Part shown: positions 1-7,599 of the stretch, one piece after another
Layout of the letters: every line of letters starts with the position of its first letter
Numbering within the stretch: the stretch's first letter is position 1
From: Pseudomonadota bacterium
GTDB taxonomy: Bacteria > Pseudomonadota > Alphaproteobacteria > Reyranellales > Reyranellaceae
Assembly (NCBI GenBank): GCA_018240745.1
Contig: JAFEFF010000183.1
Span: 1-53,456, forward strand
DNA length: 53,456 nucleotides
Reading direction: 5' to 3'
The notes under the pieces: model-generated
Seen by the model: the letters and a program-made list of their open reading frames with translations, nothing else
Told to the model about the DNA's origin: nothing
Database searches by the model: none
Program-made: the position numbers and the translations under genes

Positions 1-549
1 CTGCGCGCCGACGGGCTGGTGGTGACGCGCCGCGGCTCGGGCACCTACGTCGCCGACAATCCCACGGCCTCGCCGTTCCGCATCGCCGCCGCGCGGCTCG
101 GCCGACTTCGCGACGTGCTCGATGTCATGGAGCTGCGCCTGGCCGTCGAGGTCGAAGCCGCGGGCTTCGCCGCCGAGCGCTGCAGCCGCCGGCACGTTGC
201 CGCGGTGAAGGCGGCACTGCGCGCCATCGATCGTGCGCTGAAGTCGGGCAAGGGTGCGGTGGCGGAGGATTTCGCCTTCCATCGTGCCATCGCCGAGGCG
301 ACCGGCAATGCGCAATTCCCGCGCTTCCTGGGCTTCCTCGGCAGCCACGTCATGCCGCGGCAGAGCGTGCGGCTTTCGGTCGATACGCCGGCCGGCCGGC
401 GCGCCTATCTCGAGCGCGTCCAGCACGAGCACAGCCGCATCGTCGCCGGCATCGCCGCCGGCGATCCGGTCGAGGCGCGCCGCGCCATGCGCGATCACCT
501 CACGCGCTCGCTCGAGCGCTATCGATGGCTTGCGGAAGGATCCAAGTGA
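1..549 (+). CDS. GntR-family (FadR/FCD) transcriptional regulator, 5' end cut off
   Basis: Reading frame 1 is open from the first base of the window, so the gene starts upstream. The first visible residues (LRADGLVVTRRGSGTYV) match the wing of the GntR winged helix-turn-helix. The rest is an all-helical FCD ligand-binding domain with the expected D/H pattern: D in DVMELRLAVE, H in FHRAIAEATGN, and later H residues in HSRI and DHLTRS. FCD domains usually bind a metal plus a carboxylic acid or sugar-acid effector. The stop codon overlaps the start of the uronate dehydrogenase gene (TGATG), so the two are probably co-translated and this is probably a uronate- or sugar-acid-responsive repressor. 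That effector is inferred from the neighbour only. Confidence 0.85.
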   Translation: MRADGLVVTRRGSGTYVADNPTASPFRIAAARLGRLRDVLDVMELRLAVEVEAAGFAAERCSRRHVAAVKAALRAIDRALKSGKGAVAEDFAFHRAIAEATGNAQFPRFLGFLGSHVMPRQSVRLSVDTPAGRRAYLERVQHEHSRIVAGIAAGDPVEARRAMRDHLTRSLERYRWLAEGSK

Positions 550-1376
550 TGAGCTCGAACGGGACCCGGCGCATCGTCCTCACCGGCGCTGCGGGCGGCA
601 TCGGCACCATGACGCGGCCCCTGCTGGCCAAGCTCTATCCCGGGCTGATCCTGAGCGACAAGGTGAAGCCCAGGAACCTGCTGCCGGGCGAGACCTTCGT
701 GAAGGCTGACCTCACCAGACCCGATCAGGTGGCAGCGCTGCTGGCAGGCGCGGACAGCGTGATCCATCTCGGTGGCTTCTCGGTCGAGGGGCCATGGAAG
801 ACCATCCTCAACGCCAACATCATCGGCTGCTACAACCTGTTCGAGGCGGCGCGCCAGGCCGGCGTGAAGCGTGTGATCTTCGCCTCGTCCAACCATGCGG
901 TCGGCTTCTATCCGCGCAAGCGCAAGATCGGCACCGACGTCACGGTGCGGCCCGACAGCCGCTACGGCGTCAGCAAGGCGTTCGGCGAGGCGCTGGGCGC
1001 ACTCTACTCCGACAAGCACGGCATGACCGTGACCTGCATCCGCATCGGCAATGTCGGCCCGCGCCCTCTCGATGTTCGGCGGCTGTCGATCTGGATCTCG
1101 CCGGAGGATCTCGTGCAGCTCTTCCGCATCGGGCTCGAGCATCCGCGGATCCGCTACGAGATTCTCTACGGCGCGTCGGACAACGCCGCCTCGTGGTGGG
1201 ACAACAGCCGCGCCCGCGCCCTCGGCTATCGCCCGAAGGGAAAGGGCGAGGATCATCGGGCCCATGCCGAGGCCGAACAGAAGAAAATCGGCCGCGACCC
1301 GATCGGCGACCGCTTCCAGGGCGGCACTTTCGCAACCGCTGAGTTCACCAACGACGTGAAGCGTGCAGGGCCTTGA
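549..1376 (+). CDS. udh: NAD-dependent uronate dehydrogenase-like SDR
   Basis: A 275-residue extended short-chain dehydrogenase. The N-terminal TGAAGGIG (13-19) is the NAD-binding glycine motif, FASSN near 113 carries the catalytic Ser, and Tyr139-x3-Lys143 (YGVSK) is the catalytic pair. The late motif ASWWDN and the overall length fit uronate dehydrogenase, which oxidises glucuronate/galacturonate to aldaro-lactones. ATG at 549 is chosen because it overlaps the regulator stop and has GGAAGG about 10 bases upstream; an in-frame upstream ATG at 525 lacks this. Start overlap suggests an operon with the GntR gene. It could be another sugar epimerase/dehydrogenase of the same superfamily, but the WWDN region favours Udh. 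Confidence 0.78.
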   Translation: MSSNGTRRIVLTGAAGGIGTMTRPLLAKLYPGLILSDKVKPRNLLPGETFVKADLTRPDQVAALLAGADSVIHLGGFSVEGPWKTILNANIIGCYNLFEAARQAGVKRVIFASSNHAVGFYPRKRKIGTDVTVRPDSRYGVSKAFGEALGALYSDKHGMTVTCIRIGNVGPRPLDVRRLSIWISPEDLVQLFRIGLEHPRIRYEILYGASDNAASWWDNSRARALGYRPKGKGEDHRAHAEAEQKKIGRDPIGDRFQGGTFATAEFTNDVKRAGP

Positions 1377-1487
1377 GCAAAGGTTCCCTCGAAGGGTCGA
1401 AAAACTCGCAAAAAACAGCGATCCGTCGCCCGATCTTTCACCGGCTTTCCCGCGTTGCATGTGCCCATTGGAGAAGGAGACAACCCG

Positions 1488-1880
1488 ATGCGCAACAAGG
1501 GTGTCGCTGTGCTGGGCATGGCGGTGCTGGCAGGGAGCCTGATCGCGTCGAGCGCCGGCGCCCAGACCCAGTTGGCCCAGACCCAGTTGGCAAGCGCCAT
1601 GCCGGCGCCGGAGCGCGACGTGCTGGTATTCACGGAAAGGGGCGGCCAGCTTTCGCCGACGGCGACCTCGGCCGTGCGCGGCGTGGCGGCCGAGGCCCGT
1701 TCCTCGCGCGTCAGGCTGGTCGGCCGGCCCGAGAACCTGGCGGCGGTGAAGTCGGCGCTGGAGAAGGCGGGCGTGCCCGCCAAAGCCATCAGCGTCGAGC
1801 GCGATGCGAGCGCGGGCTTGCCCCGGCCGGGCGACGGCGTGAACCAACCGGCCGACCGGCGGGTCGAGATCAAGTGGTAG
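1488..1880 (+). CDS. Small secreted protein with OmpA-like C-terminal segment
   Basis: A 130-residue protein with a clear Sec signal peptide (MRNKGVAVLGMAVLAG..., cleavage near SSAGA-QTQ). The rest resembles a shortened OmpA/MotB peptidoglycan-binding domain: a beta strand VLVFTERGGQLS, a helix of the LAAVKSALEKAGV type, and the terminal NQPADRRVEI, which resembles the conserved N-R-R-V-E motif. The strong purine-rich site GGAGAAGGAG just before ATG 1488 fixes the start. The mature N-terminus holds a perfect 15-bp tandem duplication. It probably sits in the periplasm against peptidoglycan; a specific role is unknown. Confidence 0.7.
   Translation: MRNKGVAVLGMAVLAGSLIASSAGAQTQLAQTQLASAMPAPERDVLVFTERGGQLSPTATSAVRGVAAEARSSRVRLVGRPENLAAVKSALEKAGVPAKAISVERDASAGLPRPGDGVNQPADRRVEIKW
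1561..1590 (+). repeat. Perfect 15-bp tandem duplication inside a coding region
   Basis: CCCAGACCCAGTTGG occurs twice back to back. It is in frame and duplicates the residues AQTQL just after the predicted signal-peptide cleavage site. Such an in-frame duplication probably arose by slippage and only lengthens the linker. Confidence 0.9.
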
Positions 1881-1948
1881 CTGCCGACATCATTTCTCGG
1901 CGGTGACACCGGCACCCTCGGGCGGCGATACTGCCGCCCGGAGGGGAA

Positions 1949-2908
1949 ATGAGCGACTTTCTGACATCCGGCGCGACTGGTGAAGGTTATGCGACCGTGT
2001 CGCGCAACGGCGTCGTGCTCGATGCCTGGTTTCCCGAAGCGAGGCTGGCGCCCGCCGGCGGACAGGCGGCGACGATGCGGCTCCATCACAGCGATGTCGA
2101 GGGGTATGCCCGCACCGACGACATTCGCCGCGTCGAAATCGTGCCGATCCGCACCGGCATCGCCTCGCTGCAGGACGCGCCGGTCGATGTGCACGACGCC
2201 TACCTGCGGCTCCATCTGCTGAGCCTGCGGCAGGTCCGGCCGAACACCGTCAACCTCGACAATATCTTCCAGCTCATCCCGACCGTGGCCTGGACCACGC
2301 TGGGCCCCTGCACGCTCGACGATCTCGACGAGGCGCGGATCGAAGCGCGCATCAGGGGCGTGGGCCTCGACGTGAAGGGGATCGACAAGATCCCGCGCAT
2401 GACCGATTACGTCGTGCCGGGCGGCGTGCGCATCGCCGATGCCGGCCGTGTCCGGCTGGGCGCCTACCTCGCCGAAGGCACGATGGTGATGCACGAAGGC
2501 TTCTGCAACTACAACGCCGGCACGCTCGGCGCCTGCATGGTCGAGGGTCGCATCAGCCAGGGCATCGTGGTCGGCGCCGGCAGCGACATCGGCGGCGGCG
2601 CCTCGCTGATGGGCACGCTGAGCGGCGGCGGCAAGGAGAAGGTGAGTGTCGGCGAACGCTGCCTGATCGGCGCCAATGCGGGCCTCGGCATCGCGCTGGG
2701 CGACGACTGCGTGATCGAGGCCGGCTGCTACCTCACCGCCGGCGCCCTGGTGAAGCTCGAGGACGGCCGTACCGTCAAGGCGCGGGAGCTATCGGGCCAG
2801 AGCGGCCTGCTGTTCTGGCGCAATTCTCGCACCGGTGGCCTGGAGGCGATCAAGCGCAAGAAGGTGTGGGGCGGCCTCAATCCCCAGCTCCATGCCAAGG
2901 CATCATGA
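1949..2908 (+). CDS. dapD: Tetrahydrodipicolinate N-succinyltransferase, actinobacterial-type DapD
   Basis: A 319-residue acyltransferase for the succinylase branch of lysine/diaminopimelate synthesis. It transfers succinyl from succinyl-CoA to tetrahydrodipicolinate. The sequence follows the Mycobacterium-type DapD closely: DAYLRLHLLS, KIPRMTDYVVP, GVRIADAGRVRLGA, TMVMHEGFCNYNAGTLG, MVEGRISQG and MGTLSGGG, with a left-handed beta-helix of hexapeptide repeats from about 150 to 270. Glu199 in MVEGR falls at the position of the mycobacterial active-site Glu. A good ribosome site (GGAGGGGAA) precedes ATG 1949. The usual alphaproteobacterial DapD is the shorter E. coli-like type, so this class is notable. 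Whether a second dapD exists elsewhere cannot be seen. Confidence 0.9.
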   Translation: MSDFLTSGATGEGYATVSRNGVVLDAWFPEARLAPAGGQAATMRLHHSDVEGYARTDDIRRVEIVPIRTGIASLQDAPVDVHDAYLRLHLLSLRQVRPNTVNLDNIFQLIPTVAWTTLGPCTLDDLDEARIEARIRGVGLDVKGIDKIPRMTDYVVPGGVRIADAGRVRLGAYLAEGTMVMHEGFCNYNAGTLGACMVEGRISQGIVVGAGSDIGGGASLMGTLSGGGKEKVSVGERCLIGANAGLGIALGDDCVIEAGCYLTAGALVKLEDGRTVKARELSGQSGLLFWRNSRTGGLEAIKRKKVWGGLNPQLHAKAS

Positions 2909-3083
2909 GGAACGGCGACGAGTAGAGTCCATCTGCGCGAGGGCAAGCGGATGGCTGCGACGTGAGGGTGTTCTCCTAAGGTATTGCTTGCCGCGCCCGC
3001 CCGTTCGGATGTCGAAACCCGCAGCGTTGCCAATTCCGGCAAACAGGTTCTTGATCGCTCCTGGCTGCCAGGGAGCTGACCGC

Positions 3084-4241
3084 ATGATCAAACGATTCCA
3101 TGTGCTGTATGTCGGCCAGATCGACCTCGACAATGTCGGCCTGCAGGGCACTCCTGCCAACGACCGGCGCTATCCCAACGATCGGCTGAGCGAGGTTTTC
3201 TTCACCGCACGAGACGTGGCCCGCCTGATGGACGAGCTCGGCTATTACGCGCTGTGGACGGCTGAGCATCATTTCCAGCACGAAGGCTACGAGTGCCTGC
3301 CCAACCTGGTGCAGCTCTCGCTATGGCTGGCCACCCAGACCAGGCGACTGAGGTTCGGCTGCGCCTTCAACGTGCTGCCCATGTGGCATCCGATCCGGCT
3401 GGCCGAGGATTATGCCATGGCCGACATCGTGACGGACGGGCGCGTGATCATGGGCGTGGGCCGCGGCTATCACAGTCGCGAGGTCGAGACGTTCGGCGCG
3501 CCGCTGTTGGACGCCGAGGCCAACCGCGAATACTTCGAGGAGCAGCTCCAACTCCTGCTGAAGTGCTTCAACGAGGAGTCCTTCCATCACAAGGGCAAGT
3601 ATTTCGAGTGCCCGGCCCCGGTCGACTACCGTGGCTACAAGCTGAAGGACATCACCATGGTGCCGCGGCCCAAACATCTGCCGGTCGACATCTGGATGCC
3701 GATCGCCAGCGGCAAGACCATCGACCTGATGGCGCGCTACGGGCTGAAAGCCATGATCGATCTCAACGGCGAGAAGATCCTGGACGATTCGGTGCGCGCC
3801 TACCAGGAAGCCTGCGCCCGTCACGGAAGGAAGAAGCAGCTGGGTGAGGACATGATCTGGGGCACCGGCTTCTACATTGCCGCGAACCAGGAGGAGGCGA
3901 TCCGGCGCGTCGAGCCCGCCCACGACGAGCGCTACAAATGGTTCGCGCCGTTCGGCTTCGTGCGCTACGCCGACGAGCAGGGCCGCACCTGGGGCACGCC
4001 GGGCGCGCCTGCCCGCATCCCTTCGCTTCGCGACGGCGTCAAGCAGAAGGCCTGGCTGTGCGGCACGCCCCGCGATGTCATCGACGGCATCAAGTCCATC
4101 GAAGCCAAGTACCCGGGGCTCGAGGATTACATGCTCCACTGGGCCGAAGGGTTGTCGGCGGCGGAGTTCAAGGACCAGTTGCGCCGCTTCGCGAGCGACG
4201 TGATGCCTGCCTTCTCCGGCGCGAAGATTGCGGCGGAGTGA
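3084..4241 (+). CDS. LLM-class flavin-dependent oxidoreductase
   Basis: A 385-residue luciferase-like (alpha/beta)8 barrel protein that probably uses reduced FMN from a separate reductase. Visible family signatures are the N-terminal strand FHVLYVGQIDL, LGYYALWTAEHHF, RLRFGCAFNVLPMWHP and the phosphate-binding region VIMGVGRGYHSREVETFGAP. The substrate is not predictable. ATG 3084 begins MIKRFHVLYV, the natural first strand; the frame is open further upstream but that part is not conserved-looking. The carbamoylase gene follows after 34 bases on the same strand, so the two are likely co-transcribed and may act in degradation of one nitrogen compound. Confidence 0.85.
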   Translation: MIKRFHVLYVGQIDLDNVGLQGTPANDRRYPNDRLSEVFFTARDVARLMDELGYYALWTAEHHFQHEGYECLPNLVQLSLWLATQTRRLRFGCAFNVLPMWHPIRLAEDYAMADIVTDGRVIMGVGRGYHSREVETFGAPLLDAEANREYFEEQLQLLLKCFNEESFHHKGKYFECPAPVDYRGYKLKDITMVPRPKHLPVDIWMPIASGKTIDLMARYGLKAMIDLNGEKILDDSVRAYQEACARHGRKKQLGEDMIWGTGFYIAANQEEAIRRVEPAHDERYKWFAPFGFVRYADEQGRTWGTPGAPARIPSLRDGVKQKAWLCGTPRDVIDGIKSIEAKYPGLEDYMLHWAEGLSAAEFKDQLRRFASDVMPAFSGAKIAAE

Positions 4242-4275
4242 TGCCGGCCACGGTCCAGGCCCGGCGGAGGTGGTG

Positions 4276-5214
4276 ATGTCTCGTTTCCTGACGGTCGGCG
4301 CGGCGCAAATGGGCCCGATCCAGCGCAGCCATTCGCGGCGCGATGTGGTCGAGCGGCTGGTCGCCCATCTGCGCGAGGGCAGGCGCATGGGCTGCGACGT
4401 GGTGGTATTCCCCGAGCTCGCGCTGACCACCTTCTTTCCACGCTGGTGGATGACCGACCAGGACGAGATCGATTCGTTCTTCGAGCAGGAGATGCCCTCG
4501 AATCAGACGGCGCCCTTGTTCGACGAAGCCAGGCGCCTCTCGATGGGGTTCTGCCTCGGCTACGCCGAGCTGACGCGCGAGGACGGCCGCGTGCGCCGCT
4601 TCAACACCTCGATCGTCGTCGAGAAGGACGGCCGCATCGTCGGCAAGTACCGCAAGGTCCATCTGCCGGGCCATGCCGAGCACGAGCCGCAGCGGCCGTT
4701 CCAGCATCTTGAGAAGCGCTACTTCGAGGTCGGCAATCTCGGCTTCCCGGTGTTCAAGGCGTTCGGCGGCAACATGGGCATGTGCATCTGCAACGACCGG
4801 CGCTGGCCCGAGACCTACCGTGTGATGGGCCTGCAGAACGTCGAGATGGTGATGCTGGGCTACAACACGCCCTTGCATAACGCGCCGTCGCCCGACCACG
4901 ACGAGCATTCGTGGTTCCACAACCAGCTCTCGATGCAGGCCGGCGCCTACCAGAACGGCACCTGGGTGGTCGGCGTCGCCAAGGGCGGCACCGAGGAGGG
5001 CGTGCCTTCGCTCGCCGATTCGATGATCGTGGCGCCGTCCGGCAAGGTGGTGGCGCGGGCGGACGGCAGCGACGACGAGCTGATCGTGCATCGCTGCGAC
5101 CTCGATGCCGGCCAAAGCTACAAACGCACGACCTTCAACTTCGGGCTGCACCGCCAGCCCGACGCCTACCGCCGCATCGTCGAGCAGAAGGGCGCGGTCG
5201 ATCCGGCGACGTAG
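4276..5214 (+). CDS. N-carbamoyl-D-amino acid hydrolase (nitrilase superfamily)
   Basis: A 312-residue C-N hydrolase that removes the carbamoyl group from N-carbamoyl-D-amino acids, releasing the D-amino acid, CO2 and ammonia. The catalytic triad sits at the same numbers as in the Agrobacterium enzyme: Glu47 (FPELALTTFF), Lys127 (KYRKVHLPG) and Cys172 (CICNDRRWPET). Other shared blocks are RPFQHLEKRYFE and LSMQAGAYQNGTWV. ATG 4276 is preceded by GGAGGTGG. No hydantoinase lies in the window, so the source of carbamoyl amino acids is unknown; pyrimidine or hydantoin breakdown is possible. Closely related beta-ureidopropionase-like nitrilases are the main alternative. Confidence 0.87.
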   Translation: MSRFLTVGAAQMGPIQRSHSRRDVVERLVAHLREGRRMGCDVVVFPELALTTFFPRWWMTDQDEIDSFFEQEMPSNQTAPLFDEARRLSMGFCLGYAELTREDGRVRRFNTSIVVEKDGRIVGKYRKVHLPGHAEHEPQRPFQHLEKRYFEVGNLGFPVFKAFGGNMGMCICNDRRWPETYRVMGLQNVEMVMLGYNTPLHNAPSPDHDEHSWFHNQLSMQAGAYQNGTWVVGVAKGGTEEGVPSLADSMIVAPSGKVVARADGSDDELIVHRCDLDAGQSYKRTTFNFGLHRQPDAYRRIVEQKGAVDPAT

Positions 5215-5216
5215 TC

Positions 5217-5326
5217 GTCGTCCCGAGCGCAGCCGGGGGACCTGTTTTGTCGTCGCATCCGCGAAGGGGTCCCTCGACTTCGCTGCCCTTCTTCGCTGCC
5301 CTTTGGGCCGCTTCGCTCGGGATGAC
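5217..5326. repeat. Intergenic palindromic repeat, family A copy 1
   Basis: The ends form an inverted repeat: GTCGTCCCGAGCG at the left and the complement of GTCATCCCGAGCG at the right. The inside contains GGGGGACCTGTTTT and AGGGGTCCCTCGACTTCGCT. A diverged copy lies at 42318-42413. The element fills the gap between convergent genes and can fold into a long hairpin, so it may also act as a terminator. Confidence 0.8.
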
Positions 5327-5328
5327 GG

Positions 5329-5787
5329 TCAAGGACCGTCGAACGTGCCGTAGCTCCGGTCCGGCGTGCCGCGGAACAGTGACATGTGGGTATGCGTCGC
5401 CACGAACGGGTCGCCGATCTTCCGGCGGCCCATCACCGTGGTGGTGCGCCCGCGGCGGTCGAAGCGGTCGCCATTGGGATAGAAGCCGTCGGAGTTCCAC
5501 ACGCCCATGCCGACCGCGGTCAGCCGGTCCGCCGAGACGATCGCTTCCACCTTGTCGAGGTCGTAGCGGAAGTTGCGGATGGTGCCCCAGACGTTGCGCC
5601 ACTGCTTCTGCTCGGCAAGCTCGCGGCCGTGCATGAAATCGGTGAAGGTGCCGAAGGCGATCATGTCCTCGGCGAAGATCGGCCGCGCGCCCTCGTAGTC
5701 GACCGCGCGGCAGTGCTTCGACAGCGCGTCGAACCAGGCGCGCACGGCGGCGAGATCCTCGGGCTTTGGCGGCGTGATCAGCTTCAT
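5329..5787 (-). CDS. NTF2-like / SnoaL-type small protein
   Basis: A 152-residue protein resembling the cone-shaped alpha+beta fold of the nuclear transport factor 2 superfamily. It has an N-terminal helix (PEDLAAVRAWFDALSK), the segment DYEGARPIFAEDMIAFGTFTDF, and strands rich in R/V such as RTTTVMGRRKIG and HTHMSLFRG. Members of this fold are isomerases, dehydratases or simply ligand binders, so no reaction is assigned. Translation begins at ATG 5787 (MKLITPPKPED). It lies 7 bases downstream of the S49 peptidase gene on the same strand, so both may share a transcript. No signal peptide is seen. Confidence 0.75.
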   Translation of the reverse strand: MKLITPPKPEDLAAVRAWFDALSKHCRAVDYEGARPIFAEDMIAFGTFTDFMHGRELAEQKQWRNVWGTIRNFRYDLDKVEAIVSADRLTAVGMGVWNSDGFYPNGDRFDRRGRTTTVMGRRKIGDPFVATHTHMSLFRGTPDRSYGTFDGP

Positions 5788-5794
5788 GGCGTTC

Positions 5795-6634
5795 CTACAA
5801 TCCGAACCGTTGCCAATGGGCGCGGTCCTCGAGCGCGGCGAGCAGCGACGGGCCGATCGCCTCGACGGCGCCGATGCTGCCGCCGATGCCCAGCCGCTGC
5901 CACAGGCGGCGCCGCGCCGCGACCACCGGCAGCCGCACCTTCTCGCCGTAGCGCGCCTGCAGGACCGTGCGCAGCTCGCCGAGGCTGTCGACCAGGCCAA
6001 ACTCGACGCCGCGCCGCGCGGTCCAGAACTCCCCGGAAAAGAGCAGGGCCTCGTCTCCCTTGAGCTTGCTGCCGCGCCGCTCGCGCACCCAATCCTTGAA
6101 GCCGCCGTGGATCTCGGCCTGCAGCCGCTTCAACCGCTCGACGTCCTCCGGGTCCTCGTCGCGAAAGGGATCGAGCATCGACTTCTTGTCGCCGGAGGTG
6201 TGGACGCGGCGTTCGACGCCGAGGCGGGCGATCAGGTCCTTGAAACCGAAGCCCGCCGAGATCACGCCGATCGAGCCGACGATCGACGACGGATCGGCGA
6301 CGATCTCGTCGGCCGCGCAGGCGAGCCAGTAGCCGCCCGATGCCGCGACATCCTCGACGAAGGCGATCACCGGCAGGTTCTTCTCCCGCGCCAGCAGGCG
6401 GATGCGCTGGCCGATCAGCGCCGACTGCACCGGCGAGCCGCCCGGCGAGTTGATCGCCAGCGCCACCGCCTTGGCGCCGCGCTGGCCGAACGCGCGCGCG
6501 AGCAGGGGCGCCACGGTCTCGATCGACAGCCCGCGCGAGCCGAACAGATGACCCGACACGATCACGCCGGACAGCCTCACCACCGGCACCACGGGACGGC
6601 CCCGTCCCAGACGATCCATCAGCCATTGCAACAT
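5795..6634 (-). CDS. S49-family serine peptidase (SppA/SohB-like)
   Basis: About 279 residues of the ClpP-fold S49 family, which degrades signal peptides or membrane proteins. Core motifs are VRLSGVI, ALAINSPGGSPVQS (oxyanion loop), the nucleophile region FVEDVAASGGYWLACAADEI, SIVGSIGVI and the Lys-bearing THTSGDKKSMLDPF-like stretch (VHTSGDKKSMLDPF). The catalytic Ser/Lys dyad is therefore present. There is no clear N-terminal membrane anchor, so it resembles the short alphaproteobacterial forms. ATG 6634 has GCGAGAG about 8 bases upstream; a GTG at 6643 is an alternative. It follows the methyltransferase gene by about 25 bases and is probably in one operon with it. Confidence 0.88.
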   Translation of the reverse strand: MLQWLMDRLGRGRPVVPVVRLSGVIVSGHLFGSRGLSIETVAPLLARAFGQRGAKAVALAINSPGGSPVQSALIGQRIRLLAREKNLPVIAFVEDVAASGGYWLACAADEIVADPSSIVGSIGVISAGFGFKDLIARLGVERRVHTSGDKKSMLDPFRDEDPEDVERLKRLQAEIHGGFKDWVRERRGSKLKGDEALLFSGEFWTARRGVEFGLVDSLGELRTVLQARYGEKVRLPVVAARRRLWQRLGIGGSIGAVEAIGPSLLAALEDRAHWQRFGL

Positions 6635-6659
6635 GGCGCGCACTCTCGCGGCGAGCCGG

Positions 6660-7382
6660 CTAGAAGTCCAGCGCAGCAGCGTGCCGCAGGATCGCCTCGG
6701 CCGCCTCCGTGTAGCCGCCGTCCGGTTTGTGCAGGACGAGCGGCGGGGATTCTCCGACCGATGGCGGACCGCGGCGGGCGCGCACCAGCACCCGTGGCGC
6801 GGGCGGCAGGCGCTTGATGGTGAGGGCGCCGCAGCCCAGGCGGACCAGGTGCGCGGCGGTCTCCTCCAGGCGATCGGTGCGATGGATCAGGGTGAGCGTG
6901 CCGGCGGATTTCAGCGCGCCTGCTGCGACTTCCAGCCAGCGCCCGAGATCGGCGCTCGATTCGACGGTCGCCAACGCCTTGCTGCGGTCGGGCGGCGGAT
7001 CGGCCGCGGCGGCCGCCATGTAGGGCGGGTTGGTGACGACCTGCTCGAACTGGCCGAGCTCGGCGGGCAGGGGCCGGGCGATGTCGTGGACGAGAGTGCG
7101 CACGCGATCGCCGAAGCCGTTGCGCGCGGCGTTGCGTTGCGCGAGCTGGGCCAGCGCCGATTGCAGCTCGACGCCGACGATCGTGCAGTCGGGCACCCGC
7201 TTTGCTATACAAAGTCCGACGGCGCCGACGCCGGCGCCCAGGTCGAGCACCCGCTCGCCGGGGCCCGGATGGACGGCGGCCGCCAGCAAGACCGCGTCGA
7301 CGGCAACCCGGTAGCCCCGACGAGACTGCAGCAGGCGTACGCGGCCGCCCAGCAGGGCGTCTTCGGTCAGGGCAGTTTCCAT
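6660..7382 (-). CDS. tRNA1(Val) adenine N6-methyltransferase-like protein (TrmN6/YfiC family)
   Basis: A 240-residue Rossmann-fold SAM-dependent methyltransferase. The SAM-binding motif is VLDLGAGVGAVGL and the amino-methyltransferase signature is NPPY (TNPPYMAA), as in YfiC/TrmN6, which methylates A37 of tRNA1(Val). The N-terminal TEDALLGGRVRLLQ...GYRVAVDAVLLAAA is also typical of this group. The start ATG at 7382 lies only one base from the end of repeat family C, so it has no ordinary Shine-Dalgarno sequence. It is divergent from the polyprenyl synthase gene. A related N6/N5-methyltransferase specificity cannot be excluded. Confidence 0.83.
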   Translation of the reverse strand: METALTEDALLGGRVRLLQSRRGYRVAVDAVLLAAAVHPGPGERVLDLGAGVGAVGLCIAKRVPDCTIVGVELQSALAQLAQRNAARNGFGDRVRTLVHDIARPLPAELGQFEQVVTNPPYMAAAAADPPPDRSKALATVESSADLGRWLEVAAGALKSAGTLTLIHRTDRLEETAAHLVRLGCGALTIKRLPPAPRVLVRARRGPPSVGESPPLVLHKPDGGYTEAAEAILRHAAALDF

Positions 7383-7383
7383 G

Positions 7384-7457
7384 CTAGAGCATATTCCGTT
7401 CGGCCGGAATCGGCCGGACGGAATATGCCTGCTGCAACAGGCATTGCCAGTGCGCGC
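7384..7457 (+). repeat. Dispersed palindromic repeat, family C copy 1
   Basis: A 74-base element whose first part folds into a hairpin (arms at 7389-7428, GCATATTCCG... with one mismatch). A copy in inverted orientation lies at 15436-15509 and differs at 3 of 74 positions by my reading. It begins one base upstream of the methyltransferase start codon. Confidence 0.92.
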
Positions 7458-7531
7458 ATTTCCGCTCGGATGGAACCGTTAACGTGCTTGTGCGGTACGC
7501 TTGCGGTTCCATCCGAGCGGAAATCGCTCTA
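7458..7531. repeat. Perfect 21-bp inverted repeat joined to family C element
   Basis: Arms 7458-7478 and 7504-7524 (ATTTCCGCTCGGATGGAACCG and its complement) match perfectly around a 25-base loop. The stretch ends in GCTCTAG at 7525-7531, the complement of the CTAGAGC that opens the adjacent repeat at 7384. The whole 148-base unit therefore has short terminal inverted repeats, like a miniature mobile element. No transposase is nearby. Confidence 0.85.
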
Positions 7532-7599
7532 GGGACTTAGACTAGCTTCACGACATCGTGTCGCAAGGTCGCTCGAACAGGACGGATTACTCTTTCGCC

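Noticed and set aside
2909..3083. An N-terminal extension of the luciferase-like protein, open from 2835
   Set aside because: The extension overlaps the dapD end, is Arg-rich and not barrel-like, while ATG 3084 begins the conserved first strand.
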